From positions 91,319,805-91,383,804 of the forward strand of contig NC_088295.1 in the NCBI RefSeq assembly GCF_032854445.1: a DNA stretch of 64,000 nt, given 5' to 3'. Positions 32,170-45,850 of the stretch are shown here, in pieces. Below the pieces are notes generated by a model. It did no database searches and had not been told where the DNA came from. It was given only the letters and a program-made list of their open reading frames with translations. The translations under genes were made by a program, and so were the position numbers. Each line of letters opens with the position of its first letter. Position 1 is the first letter of the stretch. Source of the stretch: Liolophura sinensis (Eukaryota > Mollusca > Polyplacophora > Chitonida > Chitonidae).

Positions 32170-35100
32170 CTGAAAGAAAGAACACATGATTTTCTATAAA
32201 TGTGACAAATATACGTACACCACGTAACAAGTGTTTTGCTTGGGACGATAAGATAAACTCAAATCTGATAAATATTGCGGGTCACTATCAACAATTATTC
32301 ATCCAAGTCCGTAATCAATGAGATTGTACCGCCAAGCGTTAGTTCCGTATCTAACAATAGAAGTCGACCAAAACCAATCGACCCATGAGAAATGGAGTCA
32401 CATTCTCGATTCCACGACTCGCTGCTTTGACGAAGCTTCTTGGTTTACTCCAGTGATTCAGGCACAGTTTACTCCACCCACAAACCTGAAGGCCGTCGTA
32501 AGTGGACAATTCCCGACAACATACACCGCGCTAAACACCAGTCACATACATGAAATAAGTACATGAATACAAATGGCGAAGTCCAGGAATTTAGAAATGG
32601 ACCTTAACACAAACCATTCCTCCTTACTGCTGCAAACTGATGATTTACATAACATTTTAGAGACGGAGATTGAGCTGGATTACATGTAGATACTCACAAG
32701 TGAGGTTGAGGAAACCGCAGGTAACAGAGAATCCCCGGCATCGTTTACCACAGATCGCTGCACAGCTGCCAAAGATCACAGCAAGAGCGGAGATAGCCAA
32801 GGCGAGCGAAAACAGAATCTGTACCGCCAAGAACCACACTGTAACAACAACAACAACATCGGTCAGTGCGTACGATCATACAGGCCTGCTAGGAGGGCGT
32901 GTAAATTGTTACCATTTGTTCATGTACATGAACAGTTAGAATAAAAACCTGACTGAAGTAAACCGAGAATAGACCGTATTTCACCGATTAGGTGTGACCA
33001 TTTGCCAGCTATCACACTGTCGTCGCTGCTCTGGTCTTACTCTCTATGCTCTACGGCTATCACACCGTCGTCGCTGCTCTGGTTTACTCTCTATGCTGTA
33101 TGTCTATCACACTGTCGTTGCTGCTCTGGTTTTACTCTCCATGCTGTACGTCTATCACACTGTCGTCGCTGCTCTGGTTTACTCCCTATGCTGTATGTCT
33201 ATCACTCTGTCGTCGATGCTCTGGTTTACTCTCTATGTTGTACGTCTATCACACTGTCGTCGCTGCTCTAGCTTTAATCTCTATGCTGTACGTCTATCAC
33301 ACTGTCGACTCTGCTCTGGTCTTACTATCTATGCTGTATGTCTATCACACTGTCGTCGCTGCTCTGGCCTTACTCTCTGTGCTCTACGGCTATCACACCG
33401 TCGTCGATGCACTGGTTTACTCTCTATGTTGTACGTCTATCACACTGTCGTCGCTGCTCTGGTTTTAATCTCTATGCTGTACGTCTATCACACTGTCGTC
33501 GCTGCTCTGGTCTTACTCTCTATGCTGTATGTCTATCACATTGTCGTCGTTATTCTGGTTTACTCTCTATGCTGTACGTCTGTCAGACTGTCGCCACTGC
33601 TCTGGTTTACTCTCTATGCTGTACGTCTATCACACTGTCGTCGCTGCTCTGGTTTTAATCTCTATGCTGTACGTCTATCACACTGTCGACGCTGCTCTGG
33701 TCTGACTATCTATGCTGTACGTCTATCATACTGTCGTCGCTGCTCTGGTCTTACTCTCTATGCTGTATGTCTATCACATTGTCGTCGTTATTCTGGTTTA
33801 CTCTCTATGCTGTATGTCTATCACATTGTCGTCGTTACTCTGGTTTACTCTCTATGCTGTACGTCTGTCAGACTGTCGTCACTGCTCTGGTTTACTCTCT
33901 ATGCTGTATGTCTATCACATTGTCGTCGCTGCTCTGGTTTACTCTCTCTGTAGTACATCTATCACACTGTTGTTGCTGCTCAGGTCATACTCTCTATACT
34001 GTACGTCTATCACACTGTCGTCGCTGCTCTGGTCTTACTCCCTGTGCTGTATGTCTATCACATTGTCGTCGTTACTCTGGTTTACTCTCTATGCTGTATG
34101 TCTATCACATTGTCGTCGTTACTCTGGTTTACTCTCTATGCTGTACGTCTGTCAGACTGTCGTCACTGCTCTGGTTTACTCTCTATGCTGTATGTCTATC
34201 ACATTGTCGTCGCTGCTCTGGTTTACTCTCTCTGTAGTACATCTATCACACTGTTGTTGCTGCTCAGGTCATACTCTCTATACTGTACGTCTATCACACT
34301 GTCGTCGCTGCTCTGGTCTTACTCCCTGTGCTGTACGCCTATCGCTGCTCTGGTTTACCCACATGCTTTACGTCTATCACACTGTTGTCGCTGCTCTGGT
34401 TTTACTCTCTATGCTGTACGGCTTTAATTATATTTTCTTCAAGTGACAATTTGATGAGTATGAATATGTCAATAAATTAACAGGAGACAGAGATCAATTA
34501 ACCGATTAAAACATACAATTCACCCATATCATTGACTGAAAATGAAACTTTTTTACCTTGCATACAGGCATTTTAACGTACCACTTCTGTAAAATCCCTT
34601 GAAACAACGACACAGATCAGCCCTGGCATATGACGTAGGCCTACATGTATTTGTGATTTACAGGTTTTCCTTCACCAGGTGTAATATTTAGTGTCCAGAC
34701 AAAAAATGCATACATTTGAATATGAATACATGTGTCCGCATATATTCCCTCATGCAGACAGTATACAACTCTAACATACATGTATGTTGAACTATTGATA
34801 ATTCCAGACACATATATCTCCCATTATTCTACTATAATAAAAGGACTCCTATGTTATAGTTGTTCAAGGATGAAGCCGTCGACATTTTTCCTAATGCAGA
34901 TTGTTCGGGTTCGGCAAATTGTTGAAGCCTATCTGATCCAGAGTTGTTGTAGAATATTTGTATTATATGCAGTTTTTCATACAGGTCAGAATATCACGTA
35001 CATCTCATTCCAGTCCGTGACTCACTGACACATGTCCTGTGTTAATCATATTGCACACATATTAACTACCACAGTGGCTTCGCTTAAAATAGACCATCTT

Positions 35101-38100
35101 TTAATACACACTTAAGCCTGATGAGGCGTGGTGGTAGAGGTCAATCTATATCGCAATCTTGTCTCTACGACTGGACACTGCCCACTTTGTCTTTTATCAG
35201 AAGACTTCACCTTGGAATGGAGAGTTGTGTGTTTGTTACCAGTTACCATTGTTCTGTACGCTCCTGTGCTGTTTTGATCGATTCGTGTTTAAATGACGTA
35301 CAGTATATGTACACGCATTTACAGAACAGGGAAAGGAAATTTATATTTCCTCTGCAGTGAACAATAAAAAACAGGCCAGAATACAATTAGATGTAAAACA
35401 AAAAACATATCAGTTAAATGTATACTGGCAGATATATCCTGAGTCACCTTTTTGCAGTCCTACTGTTAAGATTACACAGCCTTTCCCGATACTTATTGTC
35501 TACAAACTTTCCGTCCGCGTGCTACTTAAGTAATCTCTATGCCTTGGGGTTACTGCTGAGACAGGTATATCATGATAAGATAATAGACTGATGCAGGGAC
35601 AGGGTTCTTAAACTTGGCAATCCATGGTACCCTTGATAATAGACTGACGCAGGTACAAGGTTCTGAAACTTGGCAATCCATGGTACCCTTGATAATAGAC
35701 TGATGCAGGTACAAGGTTCTGAAACTTGGCAATCCATGGTACCCTTGATAATAGACTGATGCAGGGACAGGGTTCTGAAACTTGGCAACCCATGGTACCC
35801 TTGAAAATAGACTGATACAGGTACAGGTGTCTGAAACTTGGCAATCCGTGGTACCGTTGATAATAAACTGATGCAGGTACAGGGGTCTGAAACTTGGCAA
35901 CCCATGGTACCCTTGATAACAGGCTGATGCAGGTACAGGGGTCTGAAACTTGGCAATCCATGGTACCCTTGATAATAGAGGTACAGGGGTCTGAAACTTG
36001 GCAACCAATGGTACCGTTGATAATAAACTGATGCAGGTACAGGGGTCTGAAACTTGGCAATCCGTGGCACAGTTGATAATAGACTGATGCAGGTACAGGG
36101 GTCTGAAACTTGGCAATCCAAGTACCGTTGATATAACACTGAGAGCGCTAGTGATATTTTCGTTGAGGAAATGAAATGCAAATTACAAAGTACGTGTGAC
36201 ATCAGGGAATAAAATTACGCAAACATCATGTCTATAATATAATTGCAACACACGGCAGTGTGACACGTGGTAGGCTGTCTAGTACACTGAGAGAATCACG
36301 ACAGGCCGAGTGAAGTGCACTGGTACAAATCAAACAAATACAAAACCATATGATTAATAAACACTAAGACAGCAATGCGTCAAATTAATGAAGTTCTAAC
36401 TTCACTGTGATAAGAAAAAAGGGTCTATCTGCAAATGTCTTTTTCTACAGGTTTAAGACAAACATCGAGACAATGTAAAATATGTTGACATTGTTTAACG
36501 TACAAAGGTATGTATGCCTATAATGCAGATGTTTTTCATGGACGCTTTGTATCATACTGATGACGTGTGTGGATTGTAGGATGGACTTTATGTATCATAC
36601 TGGTGAGGTGTGTGGATTGTACGATAGACGTATGTATCATACTGATGTGTGAATTGCAGGATGGACGCTGTGTATCATACTGATACCGTGAGTGAATTGC
36701 AGGATGGACGCTGTGTATCATACTGATACCGTGAGTGGATTGAAGGATGGGCGTTATGTATCATACTGATGTGTCAATTGCAGGATGGACGCTGTGTATC
36801 AAACTGATACCGTGAGTGGATTGAAGGATGGGCGTTATGTATCATACTGATGTGTGAATTGCAGGATGGACGCTGTGTATCATACTGATAACGTGTGTGG
36901 ATTGTAGGATGGACGTATCATACTGATAACGTGTGTGGATTGTACGATAGACGATATGTATCATACTGATACCGTGTGTGGATTGTAGGATGGGCGTAAT
37001 GTATCATACTGATGTGTCAATTGCAGGATGGACGCTGTGTATCATACTGATGACGTGTGTGGATTGTAGGATGGACGTATCAGACTGATAACGTGTGTGG
37101 ATTGTACGATAGACGATATGTATCATACTGATACCGTGTGTGGATTGTAGGATGGGCGTAATGTATCATACTGATGTGTCAATTGCAGGATGGACGCTGT
37201 GTATCATACTGATGACGTGTGTGGATTGTAGGATGGACGTTATGTATCATACTGATGTGTGAATTGCAGAATGGACGCTGTGTATCATACTGATAACGTG
37301 TGTGGATTGAAGGATGGGCGTTATGTATCATACTGATACCGTGTGTGGATTGTAGGATGGGCGTTATGTGTCATATTGATACCGTGTGTGGATTGTAGGA
37401 TGGGCGTTATGTATCATACTGATACCGTGTGTGGATTGTAGGATGGGCGTTATGTGTCATACTGATAACGTGTGTGGATTGAAGGATGGGCGTTATGTAT
37501 CATACTGATACCGTGTGTGGATTGAAGGATGGGCGTTATGTATCATACAGATACCGTGTGTGGATTGAAGGATGGGCGTTATGTGTCATACTGATACCGT
37601 GTGTGGATTGAAGGATGGGCGTTATGTATCATACTGATACCGTGTGTGGATTGAAGGATGGGCGTTATGTGTCACACTGGTGATGTGTGTGGATTGTAGG
37701 ATGGGCGTTATGTGTCATACTGATAACGTGTGTGGATTGTAGGATGGGCGTTATGTATCATACAGATACCGTGTGTGGATTGTAGGAAGTATCATACTGA
37801 TAACGTGTGTGGATTGTAGGATGGACCTTATGTATCATACTGGTGATGTGTGTGGATTTTAGAATGGACATTATGTATCATACTGATGTGTGAATTGCAG
37901 GATGGACGCTGTGTATCATACTGATACCGTGTGTGGATTGTAGGATGGGCGTTATGTATCATACTGGTGATGTGTGTGGATTTTAGAATGGACATTATGT
38001 ATCATACTGATGTGTGAATTGCAGGATGGACGCTGTGTATCATACTGATACCGTGTGTGGATTGTAGGATGGGCGTTATGTATCATACTGATACCGTGTG

Positions 38101-41100
38101 TGGATTGTAGGGTGGGCGTTATGTATCATACTGATACCGTGTGTGAATTGCAGGATGGGCGTTATGTATCATACTGATACCGTGTGTGGATTGAAGGATG
38201 GGCGTTATGTATCATACTGATACCGTGTGTGGATTGTAGGATGGGCGTTATGTGTCATACTGATACCCTGTGTGGATTGTAGGATGGGCGTTATGTATCA
38301 TACAGATACCGTGTGTGGATTGTAGGATGTATCATACTGATACCGTGTGTGGATTGTAGGATGGACGTTATGTATCATACAGATACCGTGTGTGGATTGT
38401 AGGATGTATCATACTGATAACGTGTGTGGATTGTAGGATGGGCGAAATGTATCATACTGATAACGTGTGTGGATTGTAGGATGGACCTTATGTATCATAC
38501 TGGTGATGTGTGTGGATTTTAGAATGGACATTATGTATCATACTGATGTGTGAATTGCAGGATGGACGCTGTGTATCATACTGATACCGTGTGTGGATTG
38601 TAGGATGGGCGTTATGTATCATACTGGTGATGTGTGTGGATTTTAGAATGGACATTATGTATCATACTGATGTGTGAATTGTAGGATGGGCGTTATGTAT
38701 CATACTGATACCGTGTGTGGATTGTAGGATGGGCGTTATGTATCATAGTGATATCGTGTGTGGATTGTAGGATGGGCGTTATGTATCATACTGATAACGT
38801 GTGTGGATTGTAGGATGGGCGTTATGTGTCATACTGATAACGTGTGTGGATTGAAGGATGGGCGTTATGTATCATACAGATACCGTGTGTGGATTGTAGG
38901 ATGGGCGTTATGTGTCATACTGATAACGTGTGTGGATTGTAGGGTGGGCGTTATGTATCATACAGATACCGTGTGTGGATTGTAGGATGGGCGTTATGTG
39001 TCATACTGATAACGTGTGTGGATTGTAGGGTGGGCGTTATGTATCATACAGATACCGTGTGTGGATTGTAGGATGGGCGTTATGTGTCATACTGATAACG
39101 TTTGTGGATTGTAGGATGGGCGTTATGTGTCATACTGATAACGTGTGTGGATTGTAGGGTGGGCGTTATGTATCATACAGATACCGTGTGTGGATTGTAG
39201 GATGGGCGTTATGTATCATAGTGATATCGTGTGTGGATTGTAGGGTGGGCGTTATGTGTCATACTGATACCGTGTGTGGATTGTAGGATGGGCGCTATGT
39301 ATCATAGTGATACCGTGTGTGGATTGTAGGATGGGCGCTATGTATCATAGTGATATCGTGTGTGGATTGTAGGATGGGCGTTATGTATCATACTGATACC
39401 GTGTGTGGATTGAAGGATGGGCGCTATGTATCATAGTGATATCGTGTGTGGATTGTAGGATGGGCGTAATGTATCATACTGGTGATGTGTGTGGATTTTA
39501 GAATGGACATTATGTATCATACTGATGTGTGAATTGCAGGATGGACGCTGTGTATCATACTGATACCGTTTTGTAGGATGGGCGTAATGTATCATAGTGA
39601 TATCGTGTGTGGATTGTAGGATGGGCGTTATGTATCATACTGATGTGTCAATTGTAGGGTGGGCGTTGTGTATCATACTGATACCGTGTGTGGATTGTAG
39701 GATGGGCGTTATGTATCATACTGGTGATGTGTGTGGATTTTAGAATGGACATTATGTATCATACTGATGTGTGAATTGCAGGATGGGCGTTATGTATCAT
39801 AGTGATATCGTGTGTGGATTGTAGGGTGGGCGTTATGTATCATACTGATACCGTGTGTGGATTGTAGGATGGGCGTTATGTATCATAGTGATATCGTGTG
39901 TGGATTGTAGGGTGGGCGTTATGTATCATACTGATACCGTGTGTGGATTGTAGGATGGGCGCTATGTATCATAGTGATACCGTGTGTGGATTGTAGGATG
40001 GGCGTTATGTATCATAGTGATATCTTGTGTGGATTGTAGGATGGGCGTTATGTGTCATACTGATAACGTGTGTGGATTGTAGGATGGGCGTTATGTATCA
40101 TACAGATACCGTGTGTGGATTGTAGGATGGGCCTTATGTATCATACTGATACCGTGTGTGGATTGTAGGATGGACCTTATGTATCATACTGGTGATGTGT
40201 GTGGATTTTAGAATGGACATTATGTATCATACTGATGTGTGAATTGCAGGATGGGCGTTATGTATCATACTGATGTGTGAATTGCAGGATGGGCGTTATG
40301 TATCATAGTGATACCGTGTGTGGATTGTAAGATGGGCGTTATGTATCATACTGATACCGTGTGTGGAATGTAGGATGGGTATTATTTATCATACTGGTGA
40401 TGTGTGTGGATTGTAGGATGGGCGTTATGTATCATATTGATACCGTGTGTGGATTGTAGGATGTATCATACTAGTGATGCTTGTGGATTGTAGGATGGAC
40501 GCTGTGTATCATACTGATAACGTGTGTGGAGTGTAGGATGGACCATATGTATCATACTTATAAGGCGTGTGGATAGCAGGATGGACGCTGTGTGTCATAA
40601 TGACACAAGTGTGTGGATTGTAGGATGGGCGTTATGTATCATAGTGATCATTTATGTGGATTGTTGGATATCCGTTATGGATCAGAATGATGTATGTCGT
40701 CTTTTATATGCCTTTTTGTTCAATTATGAAAATAATGTTGTAAACTGTGTTCATGTAAAAATTGAACAAGAAAAGCACTTTACACCAAGGTAACGCGGAA
40801 CTGCGTGCAGAAAGTAGCCTACAGAGTAGCCTATAGCTTTTCCTTTTTTGAACAATGATAAAGCTAAAGCTATTGTCAGCTTTATAGGCGAGACTTTCAG
40901 GCTATTAAGCACAAGTTCTGGCCATGCAGGTGCAAAATCTAACCGGTATGTGGTGAGAATGTGGACTGAGATGACAATTCTATAGAGAGGACAAAGTAGA
41001 CAAGTGCCTCATAATCTGATATCGTGACATACACACATTTTGCTATGTTCCCACATACCAGATACACGAGGTTGTATACCTGTAGACGTACATCAGATAG

Positions 41101-42417
41101 CTGGGAGATTAATACTGACCAATGTTAACAATAAACACTCCTCTTTTCTGTTTCCTTGTGTGTCTCTCTTTTCCTTCAGACTTTGATCAGTCAGTACTGA
41201 GAAATTTATAACATCACAGATGTGAGTAAATGTGAAAGTAAAGTTCCTAATTATGTTTGCTAGAGAATTAGCGAGCAGGATTTTTCTAACATGGGATTTC
41301 AGAGGTTACCTGAGAACACACCTTCTCACTCATTCATGGTAATTTATTAAAATTTTATTCTGGAGGAAGTCATCTAATATGCTGTTGAAGCATTCGATTG
41401 GTTATAAAATATCTGAAATACAGTAAAAAAAATCCACCTAATGTCAATGTCATACATGAATACGTTTATAATTCAGAATTCGATGCGCATTTAATTGTCC
41501 CACAATTAATGAATATCCCTGGGCTGAGCCTCATGCGTGCTGTGCCTGCAGGTGTCGTATGTGTTATCTTCCCTGACACAACAGCCGACAGGCGTGGCCT
41601 TTGCCTGGCGATTGTCCACACCACTGACACCCAGATCACATATTGCCAAGTCTGGCCTTGGGCTCGTATGCGCGTTAAGTGAACAGGAAAGGCAATTACT
41701 AACAGTCCATGTAAATATGGTTAAGTGAGTCACATGAAAACGTAATGTTTATACTAACATGCACGTTAAGCTGAAATGTCCGGATTCTAAGTTGTCTGAC
41801 AACACTTCTTCTTACTTGTTCAAATGGGTTATCCCCTCTTTGGCCAACACAGTAGACCTCAGACATCGCGTCAACTCCCTTAGTGTGCCATAGAGCAGTG
41901 ATATCGGTTTTAATCAACTCGAGATAAATGACTTGACTGGCCATACTAATCTGGGTTTGTTACCTTACACTACGGGTTAAATTTATTGTGTGAAAATAGT
42001 ACATATTTTGATATATTTTGTTTACATTATTGAAATCTCTGACGAACTTGAAAATTGGCAAATCTGACATGAATACGACAATGATACAATCGTACCTTTC
42101 CTGCAACCTTTGGGGTAGGTATGATAAAGCACCTAATATGAACATAGCTACCGGGTTCTATAAGAGAAAGAAAAATACTCACCTGGCTCATCCTTCTGGA
42201 TTCGGAAGTTATCGGCAAAAAGCCATTCGCAGTTTCCATAGCGGAAATCTGAGCTTGGTCGTTGACAGCGCAACCATAGTCCCTTTGTATAAAATGAGTC
42301 TCTTGAAATGAGAATTCGTTGATCCAGCAACCACTCTGGACATGAGAAGGCAACAGCAACGGCAAGGAATGTGAGGAGCAGGAAGAAGAAGGCGATGCAG
42401 TGCAGGGCGCTAGCCAT
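31979..42417 (-). CDS. Claudin/PMP22-like four-span membrane protein, 3 exons
   Basis: Exons in transcript order: 42183-42417, 32698-32838 and 31979-32169. Phases fit (1, 1) and give 188 residues, typical of the PMP22/EMP/claudin family. Span 1 is about residues 7-25. The first extracellular loop has W29, GLW (46-48), C51 and C63, the claudin signature. Span 2 is about 80-103, span 3 about 119-138 and span 4 about 156-179 (GWSFWVAVGSTGTCLISTIL). The tail ends YHTGY, without the usual claudin PDZ-type YV. Family members seal or organise cell junctions; the sequence does not show which role this one has. Intron 1 is 9.3 kb and mostly minisatellite; intron 2 is 528 bp. It is transcribed towards SLC12. 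Confidence 0.88.
32698..32838 (-). CDS. Claudin-like exon 2: span 2 and intracellular loop
   Basis: Minus-strand acceptor GTTGTTACAG before 32838, donor ACTT|GTGAGTA after 32698. 141 bp. Encodes VWFLAVQILFSLALAISALA, then a Cys-rich loop (SCAAICGKRCRGF) and the start of span 3. Confidence 0.88.
32885..33000. repeat. Family B dispersed repeat, left part, next to its expanded interior
   Basis: Contains GAACAGTTAGAATAAAAACC, CGTATTTCACCGATTA and GTGTGACCATTTGC as in copies near 11.2, 46.2, 53.0 and 53.3 kb. The next bases run directly into the 33.0-34.4 kb minisatellite. Confidence 0.75.
33001..34430. repeat. Minisatellite, about 46-48 bp unit, in claudin-like intron 1
   Basis: About 30 copies of CTATCACACTGTCGTCGCTG followed by CTCTGGTTTACTCTCTATGC. 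The unit corresponds to the internal segment CAGCTACCACACTGCAGCGG followed by TTTTAATCTCCATGGTGTAC, present once in the family B copy at 53334-53382. Both arrays of sequence are followed by TTTAATTATATT. Confidence 0.92.
34431..35570. other. Intron 1 of claudin-like gene, no further feature seen
   Basis: AT-rich intronic sequence without recognisable repeat or exon. Confidence 0.4.
35575..36130. repeat. 56-bp minisatellite in claudin-like intron 1
   Basis: About 10 copies of GGTCTGAAACTTGGCAATCC plus ATGGTACCCTTGATAATAGA. One copy near 35980 has lost about 13 bp. Confidence 0.92.
36530..40690. repeat. Long 43-bp minisatellite array in claudin-like intron 1
   Basis: About 95-100 copies of GTGTGTGGATTGTAGGATGG plus GCGTTATGTATCATACTGAT. 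Unit classes include a shorter GATGTGTGAATTGCAGGATG type and a GGTGATGTGTGTGGATTTTA type, intermixed in recurring blocks. Confidence 0.94.
40691..42182. other. Intron 1 of claudin-like gene, 5' part
   Basis: No exon that fits the claudin-like frame is seen. A minus-strand stretch at 41699-41944 has acceptor- and donor-like ends but would introduce a stop when spliced. Confidence 0.4.
42183..42417 (-). CDS. Claudin-like exon 1: start codon, span 1, signature loop
   Basis: ATG at 42417-42415, minus-strand donor CCAG|GTGAGTA at 42182. 235 bp, ends in phase 1. Encodes MASALHCIAFFFLLLTFLAV and the loop with W29, TKGLWLRC and YGNCEW. The start is chosen because the hydrophobic first span begins six residues after it, as in the family. 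Confidence 0.9.
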
Positions 42418-42576
42418 GGTCGGACTGGACTCTCAGTGGGGATCGCGGGGGGTATTGGCGGTGTCTCAGCACCAAGTCTTGTCACAGGGTACTTCCGAGA
42501 AGGAACCACTTCTGTGTGGCGTCCACTGTTACCTGGCGGTAGATGTTTCGCTGGTAGAGAAGGACCTAGATTTCAC
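42418..42576 (-). other. Probable 5' UTR exon portion of claudin-like gene
   Basis: On the minus strand an acceptor TTTTTTGCAG ends at 42577, so the coding exon probably continues to 42576 as untranslated leader with a further upstream exon. This is inferred from the acceptor only. Confidence 0.45.
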
Positions 42577-44585
42577 CTGCAAAAAACACCGACACTGTAT
42601 TATTACCTGCACATTGTGATACGGACACTAGACAGTTCAGGTCAGACTCTAATGTAAGGACTGACATGATGCAACATGTGTACGAGTTAAAACAGCATCC
42701 ATGATAGGAATTGAGGAAGGGTGAGTCAGTGAGTGTTTGGGGTTTAACGTCGTACTCAACAATTTTTTCAGTCACATGACGACGAGGAATATACGGAAGA
42801 CACGAGGGAACTGTTCGCTGAATGCATAGCACAGCGACGTCATAAGCCTGACTGATCGACACAGCGGAGATTTTGACCTTTATTTGTTTGGTGTTCCAAT
42901 TTGTGTTCAAGAGAAGACACCACGCCGTTGTGACCATTGTGGTAAATGGTCGATAGAGGACTGCTACGGCTCCACAGTTGGTGTAGCACTCATATACATG
43001 CCATAATGGATGTGTAGAGCTGTACACGATCGTTTTTAGAGATTAACTGGCAAAACTGATGATGTAAGACGCAGCCAAAGATACCAACAAGAAATAGCCT
43101 TGGATACGAGATTAACATTGTTGGCTAGGAAGAGAACAGGTTGATCTTCAACCACGTCTCTGTCATGTGAAATAAATTGGCCTATTATAGCTAACGTGTT
43201 CAACTAACAGAGTACTTGTCACAAAAGCCGAAGTTTAAAACAATTTTAAAAACTCGTCAGTTTAGACACAAGTAATAAATGAAGACAGCCACCGACGTCC
43301 TTATAGCACTGGAGCTTAAACACCCATGGGCGACACGTTGCAAATTATTTATGATGACGTGCGGTGAAGAATAAATGAAGTTACAGGCGGTAGTATGTGT
43401 AATTCTATGTCTAGCTCCAATCATATGCCAAAAGTAATAATTTGTTACATACAGGTTATGGTCCGGAAAATGCAAACTAGAAGAATTCGTCACGGGTCTC
43501 ATGAAGTGTGTCACGGTTTTTATGAAGTGTGTCACGGTTTTTATGAAGTGTGTCACGGCAGTGAAATAGTTTTGTTTGGACTATTTATTTACTCCAACAG
43601 TGATCTTTATGGCCTTAATCAATGAGCAACTCGTGGTGATCTTGGAGCTAAACAGGATATATAGAGGCAAAAAAAGGGAAAATAGGGGCAAAAGATGGAA
43701 AGACAATGTTAGATATAGCAAGGAAAAGTGAGTTAAACTACGGCAATGACAAAATGTGATAATTAATATCTGATTACAGATAACAGAACAAACATGGACA
43801 CGTGGTATCTACATGTACCAGCCTGGACGGCGTTCTGTTGTCATGTGGAGGTATTTAGTAATATATACATGTATCCACCAAAGGAGAAAGGAGTGAGCAG
43901 CTGAAATGGTTTAAACATTACAAAACATCGCCCTGTTTTTAGGTCAGACTGTGACAAAATCAGATGGGCCTTTGGTGTAGTGAAAGTGTTCCACAGTTCA
44001 CTTAATCGGCGTAGTACTGGATCACGCTGTCCATAAATTGCCTGTCCCAACCCGTTTGTCACTCACGTCGTACAAGTTGGCTATCTGATAAGAGAACATC
44101 AAATCTAAGACCACAGGAAATGGCTTATATGCACATCTGTAGCACCATGCTTGACTGCTTACACGCATGACTTTCTATAATACATGTGCTTACAGACGGC
44201 AAAAATAACACAGAAATATGACATCCTAGCAATATGCACCCAACGAGAGTGTGATGTGGCTACCCAGAAGTATTTGTGCTACATGACCTTATTCTCTTAT
44301 GTTTTCCTATGATTTCATTTGCTTACCTGAAAATCACAAGTTGTGAACTTCACAGCCACTCTTCTTAGGTATTTTCTTATAACCGTAGATTGAAATAAAA
44401 ACAGATCAGTTTCACGTTCTCTCAACGGATGTCTAAAGGGTATATTCAATTATTTATGACAGCTACTTTTGTTATCGGTCTTATTTTAATGAGATCTGCA
44501 AAATTTGGATGCGCCGCCGGGTTGTGTACAGCCCCGTAAAAATGTTCTTGTCAACAACTTTTACCTGCTTACACACTTATATGTA
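42577..44585. other. Upstream of claudin-like gene; scattered repeats only
   Basis: A fragment of another dispersed repeat is at 42725-42790 (GGGTTTAACGTCGTACTCAA). Three 21-bp copies of GAAGTGTGTCACGGTTTTTA lie at 43503-43560. No gene is recognised. Confidence 0.4.
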
Positions 44586-44595
44586 TATATATATA

Positions 44596-44658
<63 letters not shown>
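44580..44658. repeat. (TA)n microsatellite
   Basis: About 75 bp of alternating T and A with one phase break near 44602. Confidence 0.95.
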
Positions 44659-44659
<1 letters not shown>

Positions 44660-45350
44660 CCCGCTCAGATCCCGCTACTCCCGCACACCCTGACATTTAC
44701 CACTACGCAGGTAACATTCAGCTCTCTGATTACCCCAATGTTCCACACTTGCAGTGGAATCTTGTCCATCTGGTTATTTACCTGGGATCGGTTAAGAGAC
44801 AATGGGGTACACACTGAGAACTTCAGAAACAGCAGATGGCCATGTGTCGATGCGATTTCTGTCGGCTCTTGCTTCGTACAGCAGGTGTACTCTAACACAT
44901 CTGCTGAATACAGATTTCACTTACTTCTAACCCTAAGTGGACCGAGAAGCCGCCGTTGACACTGCTAGAATATGTTAGCATTCCTTACTGCAAGCTGCCA
45001 TTTCTGTTTGACATTCAACACACACGCTTATGAATTAAAGCTCTGATGTACTGACCATTTACAGCGGGTGGTAATAGATTACTGCACTGGGTTACACGCA
45101 TGACCATTTAATTAGCACCCTAATTGAAAATCTAAACCTTGACATGAACAAATGTTCCATTTATTTGTCACAGTCATTTCTAGGCCAGACCAGCAATCTG
45201 ATCTATCTTTTCTTCTCTATAATACACACCAGATCGCACACTGGACCAACAGCTAGTGTGTATAATACGCATAACACAGGTAGACTCAACACATTCAGGG
45301 GCCTCTGTACATGCATTACCATGTTAACAAACTTCATTCTTATAACTTGA
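44659..45350. other. No gene seen
   Basis: Sequence of ordinary complexity without recognisable exon, repeat array or RNA gene. Confidence 0.35.
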
Positions 45351-45374
45351 TTTGATTTGGCCACATCTCTACTC

Positions 45375-45850
45375 CAATATGCAGGCGAAATATGACAGAA
45401 CCAATGCCCCAAGGTCATACAAACCAACCAGACGCCATACGACAGAGCCAATGCCCTGTAATCTTACAAACCAACCAGACGCCATATGACAGAACCAATG
45501 CCCTGAGGTCATACGAAACAACTCGTCACATCATATAACAGAACCAATGCCATGATGTCATACAAACCAACTCGCCATATGACAGAACCAATGCCCTGAG
45601 GTCATACGAACAACTCGTCACATCAAATGACAGAAACAATGCCCTGAGGTCATACAAGCCAAGTCGTCACATCATTATACAAACCAACTCGCCACATCAT
45701 TATATAAACCAACTCGTCACATCATCATACAAACCAACTCGCCACATCATTATACTCGCCACATCAGTATACAAACCAAGTCGCCACATCAGTATACAAA
45801 CCAACTGGCCACATCATTGTACAAACCAACTCGCTACATAATTTTTTCTT
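45375..45850. repeat. Degenerate minisatellite, two unit types
   Basis: Units of about 48 bp (GACAGAACCAATGCCCTGAG plus GTCATACAAACCAAC) on the left pass into units of about 28 bp (ATACAAACCAACTCGCCACA plus TCATT) on the right, which are a shortened version of the same unit. Confidence 0.82.

Noticed and set aside
33000..34446. Long Leu/Ser/Cys-rich plus-strand proteins
   Set aside because: Products of the 46-48 bp minisatellite inside the claudin-like intron; several overlapping frames are open equally.
35110..35150. Hammerhead ribozyme core (CTGATGAG)
   Set aside because: No matching GAAA with flanking stems follows within a plausible distance.
41699..41944. Extra exon of the claudin-like gene on the minus strand
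   Set aside because: Although flanked by acceptor- and donor-like sequences, splicing it after exon 1 gives a stop within about 11 codons, and the three-exon protein is already complete without it.
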